A stretch of 64,000 nucleotides of DNA. Origin: Verrucomicrobiota bacterium. GTDB lineage: Bacteria > Verrucomicrobiota > Verrucomicrobiia > JADLBR01. Positions 35,660-46,213 of the stretch are shown here, piece by piece. The position numbers were made by a program, and so were the translations under genes. How positions within the stretch are numbered: position 1 is the first letter of the stretch; every line of letters starts with the position of its first letter. The stretch is taken from assembly GCA_029560585.1 (NCBI GenBank), contig JAKQKQ010000335.1:62001-126000 (forward strand). Direction: 5' to 3'. Below the pieces are notes generated by a model, which worked only from the letters and a program-made list of their open reading frames with translations, searched no databases and had not been told where the DNA came from.

Positions 35660-36468
35660 GCAAGTCGTTCTCGAGGCGTGGCGTGCTTGGGTCCCTCGGA
35701 GGCATCGTGGGGGGCCTGCTGTCGCTTCCGGTGGCCCGGCACGTGAAGGCGGCGGTCCAGCGCGTGTTCGCCTCGGCGGGCGCCCCGGAGGGGTACGATG
35801 CCACCAAGCACTGGTGGCTGATGGTCATCGACATCGATCGGTGCATCGGCTGCGGGCTGTGCGCCGAGGCCTGCAAGAACGAGAACCACGTGCCCAAGGT
35901 GCCGACCTACTTCCGCACCTGGATCGAGCGCTACATCATCAAGAAACCGCGGCCCGGCACGACCGAGACGCGGGGGGAGACGCTGGTCGATTCGCCCAAT
36001 GGCGGCATCGACGGCTTCCCGCCCTCGCTGGTGCCCCGCGAGGAGATCCTGAAATCGTTCTTCGTGCCGAAGCTCTGCAACCTGTGCCACCAGTCACCGT
36101 GCACGCAGGCGTGCCCCGTCGGCGCAACCTTCGATGCCCCGGACGGTGCGGTCCTGATCGACCCGAACTACTGCATCGGATGCGGCTTCTGCATCCAGGC
36201 CTGCCCGTACGGTTGCCGATATTTCAATCCCGAGACCAAGACGGCCGACAAGTGTTCGCTCTGTTACCATCGGATCACGCGGGGCCTGAAGCCCGCGTGC
36301 GTTGAGATCTGCCCGACGGGGGCACGGATCTTTGGTGACTTGAAGAATCCGGTGCCCGACGATCCGATCCTGCGCTTTGTCCGGGACAAGAAGGTCCAGA
36401 CGTTGAAGCCCCACTTGGGGACGGAGCCTCGCGTGCTCTACGCGGGGATGGACAAGGAGGTCCGGTAG
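35656..36468 (+). CDS. Tat-exported iron-sulfur subunit with four [4Fe-4S] motifs
   Basis: A 270-residue ferredoxin-type protein of the NrfC/HybA/DmsB family. The Tat signal SRRGVLGSLGG is followed by four cysteine clusters: CIGCGLCAEAC (63-73), CNLCHQSPCTQAC (141-153), CIGCGFCIQAC (173-183) and CSLC with CVEIC (200-219). Export places the clusters in the periplasm next to the tetraheme cytochrome. The frame is open from 35455, but the ATG at 35656 overlaps the previous stop and starts the Tat signal. One base separates its stop from the NrfD gene. No catalytic molybdenum subunit is nearby. Confidence 0.93.
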   Translation: MSKSFSRRGVLGSLGGIVGGLLSLPVARHVKAAVQRVFASAGAPEGYDATKHWWLMVIDIDRCIGCGLCAEACKNENHVPKVPTYFRTWIERYIIKKPRPGTTETRGETLVDSPNGGIDGFPPSLVPREEILKSFFVPKLCNLCHQSPCTQACPVGATFDAPDGAVLIDPNYCIGCGFCIQACPYGCRYFNPETKTADKCSLCYHRITRGLKPACVEICPTGARIFGDLKNPVPDDPILRFVRDKKVQTLKPHLGTEPRVLYAGMDKEVR

Positions 36469-36469
36469 C

Positions 36470-37705
36470 ATGTTCCCCGCACTCGCCACCTTGGTCGAAG
36501 GCGTGCCCCACTTCGATGGCTTCGTCTACCCGAACGAGTTGCTGCTCCTCTGGAGCGTCCTCATCGTGATCTACCCCTACGTGACGGGGTTGGTCGCCGG
36601 CGCCTTCATCTTGGCCTCGCTGGTCCGCGTGTTCGAGGTGAAGGCCCTGGAACCCGTGTATCGACTCTCGCTGCTGACCGCCCTCTCGTTCCTTCTGGTG
36701 GCGCCGATGCCGTTGCTGCTCCACCTCGGGCACCCCGAGCGCTGCCTGCAGATCATGATGACGCCGCACCTGAGTTCGCCCATGGCGATGTTCGGGTTCG
36801 TGTACGCATGGTACCTCATGGCCGTGCTGCTTCTGGAACTGTGGTTCGACTATCGGAAGGATTTCGTGGAGTGGTCCAGGAGCGAGGTTGGTCTCAAGGG
36901 CATCATGTACCGCATATTCACCTTGGGCGTGGAGGACGTCTCCGAGCCCTCGGTGCGACTGGACGCGCGCCTGGGAAGGATCATCACCGTGATCGGCATC
37001 CCGTCGGCCTTCCTGCTCCACGGTTACGTCGGTTTCATTTTTGGTTCGATCAAGGCGAACCCGTGGTGGGGCAACGTGCTGATGCCAATCATCTTTATAT
37101 TCTCGGCGATGGTCTCGGGCATCGCGCTCTGCGTGTGCCTCTACATGGCGATCAACTGGGGGCGCCGCATCCCGCAGGATATCGTTTGCATCGACATGAT
37201 GGGCAAGTTCCTGTTTTACGCGCTGGTCATCGACGCCGGCCTGGAGGGGCTCGACTGGGTCCACCGCCTGTACGCGGCCGACGAGTCCATCCACATCCTC
37301 AAGACGCTGGCCTCGGGCAAGCTGTTCTACACCCTGCTTGTAGGGCAGGCCTGCATGGGCACGGTGGTGCCGTTTTTGCTGCTGGGGGCCGTGCAACTGT
37401 TCCGAAAGAAGATCCCCACGCTGGCGAGGGAGAGGATGTACTTTGTCAGCGCCGCGCTGGTGGTGCTCGGCGTGTTCGCGATGCGGTGGAACGTGGTGAT
37501 CGGCGGCCAGCTCTTCTCGAAGAGCCTCCGCGGATTCACAAGCCACAAGATGGAGTTGGCCGGGCAAGAGGGGTGGCTCGTGGGGCTCGGCCTCATCATT
37601 TTGCCGTTCGTCATACTGACCGTGCTGCTGAAGTATTTCTTGCCCGCTAATGCGGTGCTCCCGCCCCGCGGCGAAACATCGGCCGCCCCCGGACACGCGG
37701 TCTAG
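36470..37705 (+). CDS. NrfD/PsrC-type quinone-interacting membrane subunit
   Basis: A 411-residue protein with about nine or ten membrane helices. Features of the NrfD family include GLVAGAFILASL in an early helix, LLLHLGHPERCLQIM with the conserved His/Glu area, and charged residues at the periplasmic ends of helices. It oxidises or reduces menaquinol in the membrane and passes electrons to the iron-sulfur subunit. It starts one base after the iron-sulfur gene. With the tetraheme it makes a three-subunit complex. The family also has proton-coupled members in alternative complex III and Psr; the direction cannot be told. Confidence 0.93.
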   Translation: MFPALATLVEGVPHFDGFVYPNELLLLWSVLIVIYPYVTGLVAGAFILASLVRVFEVKALEPVYRLSLLTALSFLLVAPMPLLLHLGHPERCLQIMMTPHLSSPMAMFGFVYAWYLMAVLLLELWFDYRKDFVEWSRSEVGLKGIMYRIFTLGVEDVSEPSVRLDARLGRIITVIGIPSAFLLHGYVGFIFGSIKANPWWGNVLMPIIFIFSAMVSGIALCVCLYMAINWGRRIPQDIVCIDMMGKFLFYALVIDAGLEGLDWVHRLYAADESIHILKTLASGKLFYTLLVGQACMGTVVPFLLLGAVQLFRKKIPTLARERMYFVSAALVVLGVFAMRWNVVIGGQLFSKSLRGFTSHKMELAGQEGWLVGLGLIILPFVILTVLLKYFLPANAVLPPRGETSAAPGHAV

Positions 37706-37866
37706 TTCCGTGGCCGAATGACAAGTGATCGTTGAAGTAACGGTCCCCCCAGCTTCGCCCAAATTGCCAGACTCAAGAAACCCTGTGGCAAAGGTCCAGA
37801 TGTGGGCTAGTGACTTCATACTGTGGTCGGTTGGTGAAATCAGAACAGAAGGAGAGAACAAGACAA

Positions 37867-38181
37867 ATGAAGAAGGTGCTTATTGTTGGTGTGGCCGCAT
37901 GGTTCGCGGCATCTATCTCCGCTTTTGGCGCGAGCGGGGCGGATATCTGGAAGGCGAATTGCGCGAAGTGCCATGGGGCGGATGGCGCAGGCAAGACCGC
38001 CATGGGCAAGAAGCTCAAGATGAAAGACTACTCGGCAGAGGCCGTCTCCGAGGAGGCCGTTGCCAAGGCGATCAAGGATGGCGTCAAGGAAGGTGGCAAA
38101 GTCGTGATGAAACCGATCGCGGGCCTGTCCGATGACGACGTCAAGGCCGTCGCCGCGCACATGAAGTCCCTGAAGAAATAA
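37867..38181 (+). CDS. Small monoheme class I cytochrome c (copy 2)
   Basis: A 104-residue carrier, near-identical in design to copy 1: the same signal peptide start (MKKVLIVGVAAWFAA), CAKCH heme site and KVVMKPIAG distal region. Even the untranslated leader with ACAGAAGGAGAG is shared, so the duplication included the ribosome binding site and is recent. The frame opens at 37810, but the ribosome binding site and signal peptide fix the start at 37867. It lies after NrfD, separated by 161 bases, and may serve as the acceptor of that complex, with copy 1 serving the outer-membrane conduit. Confidence 0.92.
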   Translation: MKKVLIVGVAAWFAASISAFGASGADIWKANCAKCHGADGAGKTAMGKKLKMKDYSAEAVSEEAVAKAIKDGVKEGGKVVMKPIAGLSDDDVKAVAAHMKSLKK

Positions 38182-38201
38182 GCGGGGACCTAGGGTATTC
38201 C

Positions 38202-38243
38202 AGCCGCCGGCGCGGCACCAGCCGCGCCGACGGCTGTGTTTTT
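38202..38243 (+). terminator. Terminator after cytochrome copy 2
   Basis: AGCCGCCGGCGCGGC-acca-GCCGCGCCGACGGCT has one mismatch in a 15-base stem, and is followed by GTGTTTTT. A likely rho-independent terminator. Confidence 0.75.
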
Positions 38244-38306
38244 GACGGGCGCGCGAGGCGCTTGCGCGGGGCACGAGTTGGCGCAATATAACCCTTTCTT
38301 TACACT

Positions 38307-39050
38307 ATGGTGACGAAGCTGATTGGATGGCGCATCCCGGTGTCGTGTGTTCCCATTGCTCCGGCGGTGGTGGCGCTGTGCCTGCTGGCGGGTTGTGGCG
38401 AGGAACCGATCCGCAGTTACCGGATTGCCAAAGAGCAACCTGAGGAGGCCGCCCCCCAGTCAACGGAGTCACGGCAGATGCCCCCGGGCCATCCGCCAAT
38501 GGGGGCGCAGCAGGGACTGCCACCCGATCATCCGCCGGTAGGCCAGGTCACGCCGGGACAGGCCCTGCCACCGGATCATCCGCCCATCGGCGGTGCCCCC
38601 GGCCCGCAGCGGGAGGCCGCTGCCGCGGCGCCGGCGCTGGCATGGGACGCGCCGCCCACCTGGATCCAGAAGCCCGCCGGCGGGATGCGCGTCGCGAGCT
38701 TCGATGTGCCCGGCGCGGGAGATGCCAAGGGCGACCTTTCGATCATCGTTCTGGGTGGAGGCGCGGGCGGCCTGCTGCCCAACGTCAATCGCTGGCGCGG
38801 ACAGATTGATGCGGAGCCCTGGACCCAAGAGGTGATGGATCGCGAGTTTCAGAAAATCCAGTGCCCGGCCGGCACGATCCTGTTCGTGGACCTGCGGAAG
38901 CAGCCGCCCGCGAAAAGGATCCTTGCCGGGATCCTTGAACGCGAGGGCCAGAGCTGGTTCTTCAAGCTCGTCGGCGACGACGCGGCTCTCGAGGGCGCGA
39001 AGCCCGCCTTCGTTGAGTTCTTGAAAACGGTCAGGGGCGCGAAGCCATGA
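38307..39050 (+). CDS. Lipoprotein with PPDHPP repeats beside ResB
   Basis: A 247-residue lipoprotein (lipobox LLAGC near residue 30). After a charged linker come three short repeats, MPPGHPPMG, LPPDHPPVG and LPPDHPPIG, each with a His between prolines. A folded domain of about 150 residues follows (TWIQKPAGGMRVASFDVPG to the end). The gene overlaps resB by ATGA, so it is probably made together with the cytochrome c maturation system. The function is not known; heme or metal binding by the His repeats is conceivable. Confidence 0.8.
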   Translation: MVTKLIGWRIPVSCVPIAPAVVALCLLAGCGEEPIRSYRIAKEQPEEAAPQSTESRQMPPGHPPMGAQQGLPPDHPPVGQVTPGQALPPDHPPIGGAPGPQREAAAAAPALAWDAPPTWIQKPAGGMRVASFDVPGAGDAKGDLSIIVLGGGAGGLLPNVNRWRGQIDAEPWTQEVMDREFQKIQCPAGTILFVDLRKQPPAKRILAGILEREGQSWFFKLVGDDAALEGAKPAFVEFLKTVRGAKP

Positions 39051-40228
39051 ATCTGCAGAGGATATTCAAGCTGCTCGCCGACCTGCGACTGACCATCTTC
39101 TGCCTGGGGCTGCTGATCGTGCTCGTGGCGCTGTGCACGGTCGCGCAGGTGAAGCTCGGGGTTTTCGAGGCGGTCGAGAAGTACATGCGGGGATTCTTCG
39201 TATGGTGGCATCCGGCGGGATTGCCGTTTGCGCTCCCGGTGTTCCCCGGCGGCGCGACCGCGGGCTTGTTGCTGCTCTTGAACTTGCTGGCCAGCTTCGT
39301 GGTGCGGTTGCGGCCCGTCAGGGAGCAGATCGGCCTGTGGCTGATCCACGCGGGACTTGTGATCTTTGTTCTGGCGGAGTTCGCCACGGGCATGTTCGCG
39401 ATCGAGACGCTCATGCAGATCCAGGAGGGCCAGTCGCGGAACTACACCGAGAGCCGTGACCGCATCGAGTTGGCGGTCGTCGATACCACCGACTCTCAAT
39501 CCGATGCCGTGACCGCGATCCCGGTCTCGCGGCTTGGGATCGGCAGGCCCATCACGCCCCCGGGCGTGCCCTTTTCACTCACCGTCAAAGGATATTTCGA
39601 GAATGCGGCCGTGACCGAGCGCACCGCCGAGGCCCCGATGGCCGTGAACATGGCCACCGCCGGATCGGGCGCGGCCCGCTCCGTCTTCCCGCAAGAGACC
39701 GCCACTGGCGATGACAAGGCGAACAACAATCCCGCCTGTTTCTTGGAGATCACCCAGGGCGAAAAGAGCCTGGGAGTCTGGCTCGTCACGACGCTCGCCG
39801 CGCAACCGGAGACGCTGGAGGTGGGCGGCAGGAAGTTCGCGATCTCCCTGCGCCACGAGCGGCACTACCTGCCATTTCGCATCACCCTGAAAGATTTCCG
39901 CCACGACGTGTATCCGGGGACGGAGATCCCGAAGAATTTCTCCAGCCTGGTTCACCTGAGCGATCCCGCGGCGGGCGAGGATCGCGAAGTCCTCATTTAT
40001 ATGAACAGCCCATTGCGGCACGGCGGCAAGGCATTCTATCAGTCCGGATATCGGGAGGATACCATATCCATCCTCCAGGTCGTGGATAACCCGGGATGGC
40101 TGTTGCCCTACGTCGCATTCGTCGTCGTCGGCGTGGGCATGCTGGTCCAGTTTCTTGGGCACTTTATCGGATTTGTCCCGCGTGTCCACGGCGGGCGCGC
40201 GGCGGGTGGTGGCGCGACGGTCGCATGA
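39047..40228 (+). CDS. resB: ResB-like cytochrome c maturation protein
   Basis: A 393-residue inner-membrane protein of System II heme ligation. The N-terminus (LLADLRLTIFCLGLLIVLVALCTVAQ) is the typical first ResB/Ccs1 helix. Helices near 60-80 and 90-110 follow, then a long periplasmic domain and a final helix (LLPYVAFVVVGVGMLVQFLG). With CcsA it transfers heme to apocytochromes in the periplasm. ATGA overlap with the upstream lipoprotein gene; CcsA starts 13 bases after its stop. The presence within the cytochrome island fits the high demand for c-heme there (at least 21 heme sites). Confidence 0.9.
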   Translation: MNLQRIFKLLADLRLTIFCLGLLIVLVALCTVAQVKLGVFEAVEKYMRGFFVWWHPAGLPFALPVFPGGATAGLLLLLNLLASFVVRLRPVREQIGLWLIHAGLVIFVLAEFATGMFAIETLMQIQEGQSRNYTESRDRIELAVVDTTDSQSDAVTAIPVSRLGIGRPITPPGVPFSLTVKGYFENAAVTERTAEAPMAVNMATAGSGAARSVFPQETATGDDKANNNPACFLEITQGEKSLGVWLVTTLAAQPETLEVGGRKFAISLRHERHYLPFRITLKDFRHDVYPGTEIPKNFSSLVHLSDPAAGEDREVLIYMNSPLRHGGKAFYQSGYREDTISILQVVDNPGWLLPYVAFVVVGVGMLVQFLGHFIGFVPRVHGGRAAGGGATVA

Positions 40229-40241
40229 CGGGAAAGGGCCT

Positions 40242-42077
40242 ATGAGGAAGTGGATTCCGTGGATTGTGCTCGGCCTGGCTGCGCTCTATGCCCTTGCCGG
40301 ATTTTCTCGGCCCAAGTATTCGACGGATTTTGATTGGGTGGCGGTGGGCGAATTGCCCGTCCTGCAAGGGGGGCGGCTTAAGCCCCTGGACACAGTCGCG
40401 CGCAACGCGCTGCTCACGTTCCGGGGCAAGCAGACCCTGAGATCTGCCGAGGGGAAGACATCGGCCCTCGAGTGGTTGCTGCGGGTGCTCGCCGACCCCT
40501 CCAGGGCCGACAAGGACAAGGTGTTTGTGATCCATGATCCCGACGTCCTTGGCCTCCTCGGCTTCCAGATGAAGGACAAATATTTCAGTTTCGAGGACCT
40601 CGGGCCGCATCTCGAGCGCATCCGCGATCAGGCCGAGCGCGCATCGAGGATCGAATCCCGTGAGCGAAGTCGGTTTCAGGGCGCCGTGCTGAACCTGCAT
40701 GAGAGGCTGATGTCCTATCAGATGCTCCGCCACACGATCCAGGATCCCCAGAGCGCGTCGTTCACTTCAGACATCAAAGCTTTTCTTGTTCAGTTGGCGA
40801 CGGGCCGCGAGGCGCTGCGCGCCAGCAAGGGCAATCTCTCGGGGGACAACCCCGCGATCGCGGCGCTGGCCGGATCATTCAGCCGCTTCCAGTTTATGGC
40901 GCAGGCGGGCTATTTCCGTTTCTTGCCCCCGCTTCCTGGCGAGGGCCAGGAGCAGTGGCGCAACATGGGCGAGGGGCTCCTGGTGTCCTTGACTTCGGGC
41001 AAGATACATCCGCTCGCAGAGCACTACGCCGCGCTGGTGGAGGCGTTCCGTAAGAACGACAAAGCGGGCTTTGGGACAGAGCTGGGCGCCATCCGCGGGT
41101 ATCTGGCGACCGACCAGTCGGGTTTGTTGCGGCAGATGGGGAATGAATTCATCTTCAACCAATCCGCGCCGTTCTATCGCGGCATGGTCCTGTACGTGAC
41201 AGCATTCTTGCTGGTGTGCGTCTCGTGGCTCCGCTGGACCGAACCGCTGGGCAGGTCGGCGTACCGGGTGCTGCTGGTGGCGTTCGCCGTTCATACCGCC
41301 GGTCTAATCGCGCGGATCGTCCTCCAGGGGCGACCGCCAGTGACGAACCTCTACTCCTCGGCGGTGTTCGTCGGGTGGGCCGCGGTCCTCATGGCGGTCG
41401 TCATCGAGGCCTTGTTCAGGAGGGGCTTTGCGCTGGCGGCAGCCGCCGTCACCGGTTTCGTGACCCTCATCATCGCGCATCACCTCTCGAGCACCGGGGA
41501 CACGATGGAGATGATGCGCGCGGTGCTGGATTCCAACTTCTGGCTGGGCACGCACGTGGTCACCATCACGATCGGCTACTCGGCCACATTTCTCGCGGGC
41601 GGCCTGGCCCACATCTACATTCTCCGGGGTGTCTTCAGCCGAACGTTTTCGGCAGATGCCGCCAAATCGGTGGCCCAGATGGTGTACGGGGTCGTCTGTT
41701 TTAGCCTCCTCTTCACGTTCGTCGGCACGGTGCTTGGCGGCATTTGGGCGGACCAGTCGTGGGGGCGATTCTGGGGCTGGGACCCGAAGGAGAATGGCGC
41801 CCTGCTGATCGTTCTCTGGGATGCGATCGCGCTCCATGCGCGCTCGGGAAATCTGGTCGGCGAAAAGGGTTTCATGGTGATGGCCGTTTTCGGGAACATC
41901 ATCACCGCCATTTCATGGTTCGGCGTCAACATGCTGGGTATCGGGCTTCACTCGTATGGCTTCATGGACGCTGCGCTTTTCTGGCTCGTGGCGTTCATCC
42001 TAGTTCAGTGGGCGGTCATGTTCGTCGGGAGCCTGCCAGATCGCCAGTGGCGGAGCGCCCTGGGGACCGGCCGATGA
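40242..42077 (+). CDS. ccsA: CcsA/ResC-type cytochrome c assembly protein
   Basis: A 611-residue membrane protein with an N-terminal soluble extension (about 30-300, helical) and a C-terminal heme-handling domain of six or more helices. The tryptophan-rich signature WGRFWGWDPKEN (507-518) binds heme; the conserved His residues lie in VTNLYSSAVF-adjacent helices and GIGLHSYGF. Extended N-termini of this kind occur in many non-proteobacterial CcsA proteins. The methionine at 40242 follows GGGAAAGGG; the frame is open from 40155 inside resB. Confidence 0.92.
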   Translation: MRKWIPWIVLGLAALYALAGFSRPKYSTDFDWVAVGELPVLQGGRLKPLDTVARNALLTFRGKQTLRSAEGKTSALEWLLRVLADPSRADKDKVFVIHDPDVLGLLGFQMKDKYFSFEDLGPHLERIRDQAERASRIESRERSRFQGAVLNLHERLMSYQMLRHTIQDPQSASFTSDIKAFLVQLATGREALRASKGNLSGDNPAIAALAGSFSRFQFMAQAGYFRFLPPLPGEGQEQWRNMGEGLLVSLTSGKIHPLAEHYAALVEAFRKNDKAGFGTELGAIRGYLATDQSGLLRQMGNEFIFNQSAPFYRGMVLYVTAFLLVCVSWLRWTEPLGRSAYRVLLVAFAVHTAGLIARIVLQGRPPVTNLYSSAVFVGWAAVLMAVVIEALFRRGFALAAAAVTGFVTLIIAHHLSSTGDTMEMMRAVLDSNFWLGTHVVTITIGYSATFLAGGLAHIYILRGVFSRTFSADAAKSVAQMVYGVVCFSLLFTFVGTVLGGIWADQSWGRFWGWDPKENGALLIVLWDAIALHARSGNLVGEKGFMVMAVFGNIITAISWFGVNMLGIGLHSYGFMDAALFWLVAFILVQWAVMFVGSLPDRQWRSALGTGR

Positions 42078-42292
42078 AGATGCCGCGGCGCCATCCCGAT
42101 CCTTGCCGGAAAGGGCTCGGTCGCAGGCGTTTGCCCTTGACCCGTGCTAGCTGCCCCATAACCTCTCCTAATGATTTTTCTGGCCAAAATGCGGATGTCG
42201 CAGGGACCCGCAGCTAGTATGGCCAGCGTTGCGCGCCCGCTTGGACTGCCTTGCGACATCCGGCCAAGGCGAGATCCACCCTCGTTGATTCT

Positions 42293-43768
<1,476 letters not shown>

Positions 43769-43892
43769 GGGATGCCGCGGCTGCCTGCGGCTGGCAGGGA
43801 CTCGCGGGGATGAGCACTCGGCGTCGCCGCGTCGCGGGTTGGTGGGCGGGATTGTCCGGCTCGCGGTGTCGGGCGCGGCGCGAATCTTTGGA

Positions 43893-44831
43893 TCAGAAGG
43901 CGAGCCCGATCTTCTCGCCCACGCCCCGGATGTACTTGGCGGCCGCCGCATAGTCCTCGGCCGTCTTCAGGTGCTCGATCATCAGGGGCGGCCGATGCGG
44001 CAGGGACGCGAGGCCCTTGAGGTAGGCGGCGTAATCCACCTGGCCCAGGCCGGGCCCGACCTCTACGAAGTGGACGTTCATCTCCACCTCCCATGAGAGA
44101 TCTTTCGCGTGGCAAGAGACGATGTGGGGGCCGAGCTTTTCGAAGCACTCGCGGAGCAGGTCGGCATTTTTATAGAAGCGCTCGGGCGAGTTGATGAGAT
44201 TGCAGGGATCGAGGTGAACACCGAAGGCCGGGCGGTCCACCGCCTTGAGCATACGCAGGTAGCTGTCGGGGCTGTCGGGCAGTGACCAGCCCATCATCTC
44301 GTAGCAGAGCTTGGCGCGCTTCGGTTTGACGGCATCGATGATCTTGCGGGCATTCTCGACGGTGGCGTCGAAGAATGCCTGGGTGAGGTTGCGGGGGTCT
44401 GGGCCATACCAGATTTTCTCGTTGAAGGACCCGGCGATATCGACGCAGCAAAGGGCGCCTATCTCGTCAGCCAGGGCCAGGCCCGATGTCACCTTCTCTA
44501 GATTCTCTTTCCTTTTTGCGGGATCCGCATCGAGGAGATTCAGCCAGCGGCCGACCTCGGAGATGATGATGTCGTTCTTGGTGAAGGCGTCCCGGATGGC
44601 CCGTATGCGATCGGTCTCGGTGATATCGACTTTAGGGCAGTAGGCGGCGCGGTAGCCCAGGGCGACGTGGGCCCGGGCGAGTTCCTCGGGGTCTTGGGTT
44701 TTTGCGAATGTGGGTGCGCCCAATCGGAGGCGCTTGTCGGGCGGCGTCTCGCAAAGGCCGAGGGCCGTCGCTGCTAGCGAACCCGAAGCGGCGACGAGGA
44801 ATTGACGGCGGGTGGCGATGTTGCGGCTCAT
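43893..44831 (-). CDS. Exported xylose-isomerase-like TIM-barrel protein
   Basis: A 312-residue protein of the sugar phosphate isomerase/epimerase (AP endonuclease 2-like) fold. It carries a Tat signal (ATRRQFLVAASGSLAATALG) and the barrel motifs CYEMMGWSLPDS, FGVHLDPCNLINS, SCHAKDLS and HFVEVGPGLGQVDYAAYLK, which provide the metal-binding Glu, Asp, His and Glu. Such proteins act on keto- or inositol-type sugars together with Gfo/Idh/MocA dehydrogenases. It is not adjacent to one here. Confidence 0.9.
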   Translation of the reverse strand: MSRNIATRRQFLVAASGSLAATALGLCETPPDKRLRLGAPTFAKTQDPEELARAHVALGYRAAYCPKVDITETDRIRAIRDAFTKNDIIISEVGRWLNLLDADPAKRKENLEKVTSGLALADEIGALCCVDIAGSFNEKIWYGPDPRNLTQAFFDATVENARKIIDAVKPKRAKLCYEMMGWSLPDSPDSYLRMLKAVDRPAFGVHLDPCNLINSPERFYKNADLLRECFEKLGPHIVSCHAKDLSWEVEMNVHFVEVGPGLGQVDYAAYLKGLASLPHRPPLMIEHLKTAEDYAAAAKYIRGVGEKIGLAF

Positions 44832-44876
44832 GGTTGGGGAGAAGTGTACCAGCCAGTGGCCGCGCTTCCAGCGCTT

Positions 44877-44920
44877 AGCCCGGATATTTCACAGCCTTTC
44901 GGCTGCGAAATATCCGGGCT
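44877..44920. other. Perfect long inverted repeat
   Basis: AGCCCGGATATTTC (44877-44890) and GAAATATCCGGGCT (44907-44920) are exact reverse complements. The 16 bases between contain a nested CAGCC/GGCTG stem. It lies in the 5' region between two divergent genes, so it is unlikely to be a terminator for either and may be an operator or a mobile repeat. Confidence 0.6.
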
Positions 44921-45076
44921 CTGGGAAAACCGCGCCATGAAAGCCATTTATTTGGAGAGGTCGGGCAATGACTTCTCCCCGGCGGACCGCAATCGACCCT
45001 TGAGAGGGCCCGAGACGGGGGGCAGCATGATGCCATGGTTCGACACCGCGGGTGGCCGACTCTCCAACGGGCTCCG

Positions 45077-46213
45077 ATGGGGAACTGGGGCTGGCTCGCT
45101 TTCGCCATCATATTGGGAGGATGTGCGCCGACCCAGCGGCGGGTTGACGCCGACATATCTCGAACCAAGGCGTTCTGCGTGGATTTCAACTGGGGCGTCG
45201 GCGGAGTGAACGGTTTCGCGCCCCCGGGCATGTGGGCCGATGCGGATCCGGCGCGGCACGTGGCGTGGTACGCGGCATTGGGGGCGAATGTGATCCAGAC
45301 CTTCGCGGTCTCTTGCAATGGTTATGCGTGGTACAAGAGCGGCAAGGTGCCATCGCAGCCGGGCCTGAAATACGACTTCCTCCGCGAGGTGGTGCGGCTC
45401 GGCCACGACCGCGGGATGCTCGTCATGGGCTACTTTTGCATTTCGGCCAACACGCGGTGGGGCGCCGAGCACCCGCACCAGACTTACGGGACACCGAGCG
45501 CACACCATCTTCCCTTTACCGACGAGTACCTCGACTACCTGGGCATGGCCATCGATGATGCGTTTCGCACGACGGGCATCGACGGCACGATGATCGATTG
45601 GGTTTGGTGCCCCACGGACGAGGTGAGACAGAAACAGAATAGGGGGAAATGGCTCGACGCCGAGAAACGATTGTACCTCCAGCTCACGGGAAAGCCGTTT
45701 CCCGGAGAAGATCGTCTCACGCCCGCGGAGAGGCTTGCGTACGAGCGCCTGGCGATCGACCGATGCTGGGGGCGCATCCGCGCCGCCGCGAAACGCGCCA
45801 AACCCGATTGTGTCCTTTGGTTCTCCTGCAACAAGGTCCAGGACCCGACCGTCGCCAATTCGTCGCTGTTCCGCGAGATCGACTGGCTGATGAATGAGGC
45901 GCCAGACCTCGAAGCGCTAGGGCGGACCCGCGGGATGGTGGGGCCAGGCGCTCGCATCGTGCAGTGCGTGGTGGGTTGGGGCGACAGGCATGACGCCCGT
46001 GCGGTGGTGACAGACCCGGCATGGTCGGGCCTCGATCTCTACGGGTTCGCCAAGCCGGGCCCCGATTCGTTACCGCTTCCCGTCGCGGAATACCTCGGCA
46101 AGCCAATCGACGCCTTCAGGGGCAATGATCGCAATATCGCGGTCCTGGCACGATTCTTTAACGGCAGAACGGTCGAACGCGCGACACCTCCTGGGAACAA
46201 GAGCGGAACCTAG
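45077..46213 (+). CDS. Lipoprotein with TIM-barrel glycosidase-like fold
   Basis: A 378-residue lipoprotein (lipobox ILGGC) of unrecognised family. The mature part resembles GH29/GH42-type barrels: CVDFNWGVGGVNGFAPPGMW, ARHVAWYAALGANVIQTFAV, FLREVVRLGHDRGMLVMGYF, GIDGTMIDWVWCP and VLWFSCNKV. The D in TMIDW would be the nucleophile if the GH29 likeness is right. The last ~15 residues run into dispersed repeat D and are probably not conserved. No ribosome binding site is seen at the ATG at 45077; the frame opens at 45035. Function uncertain. Confidence 0.7.
   Translation: MGNWGWLAFAIILGGCAPTQRRVDADISRTKAFCVDFNWGVGGVNGFAPPGMWADADPARHVAWYAALGANVIQTFAVSCNGYAWYKSGKVPSQPGLKYDFLREVVRLGHDRGMLVMGYFCISANTRWGAEHPHQTYGTPSAHHLPFTDEYLDYLGMAIDDAFRTTGIDGTMIDWVWCPTDEVRQKQNRGKWLDAEKRLYLQLTGKPFPGEDRLTPAERLAYERLAIDRCWGRIRAAAKRAKPDCVLWFSCNKVQDPTVANSSLFREIDWLMNEAPDLEALGRTRGMVGPGARIVQCVVGWGDRHDARAVVTDPAWSGLDLYGFAKPGPDSLPLPVAEYLGKPIDAFRGNDRNIAVLARFFNGRTVERATPPGNKSGT

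Noticed and set aside
36275-37861. A 528-codon minus-strand frame opposite NrfD
   Set aside because: Gln/His/Arg/Glu-rich low-complexity translation typical of antisense to a membrane protein.
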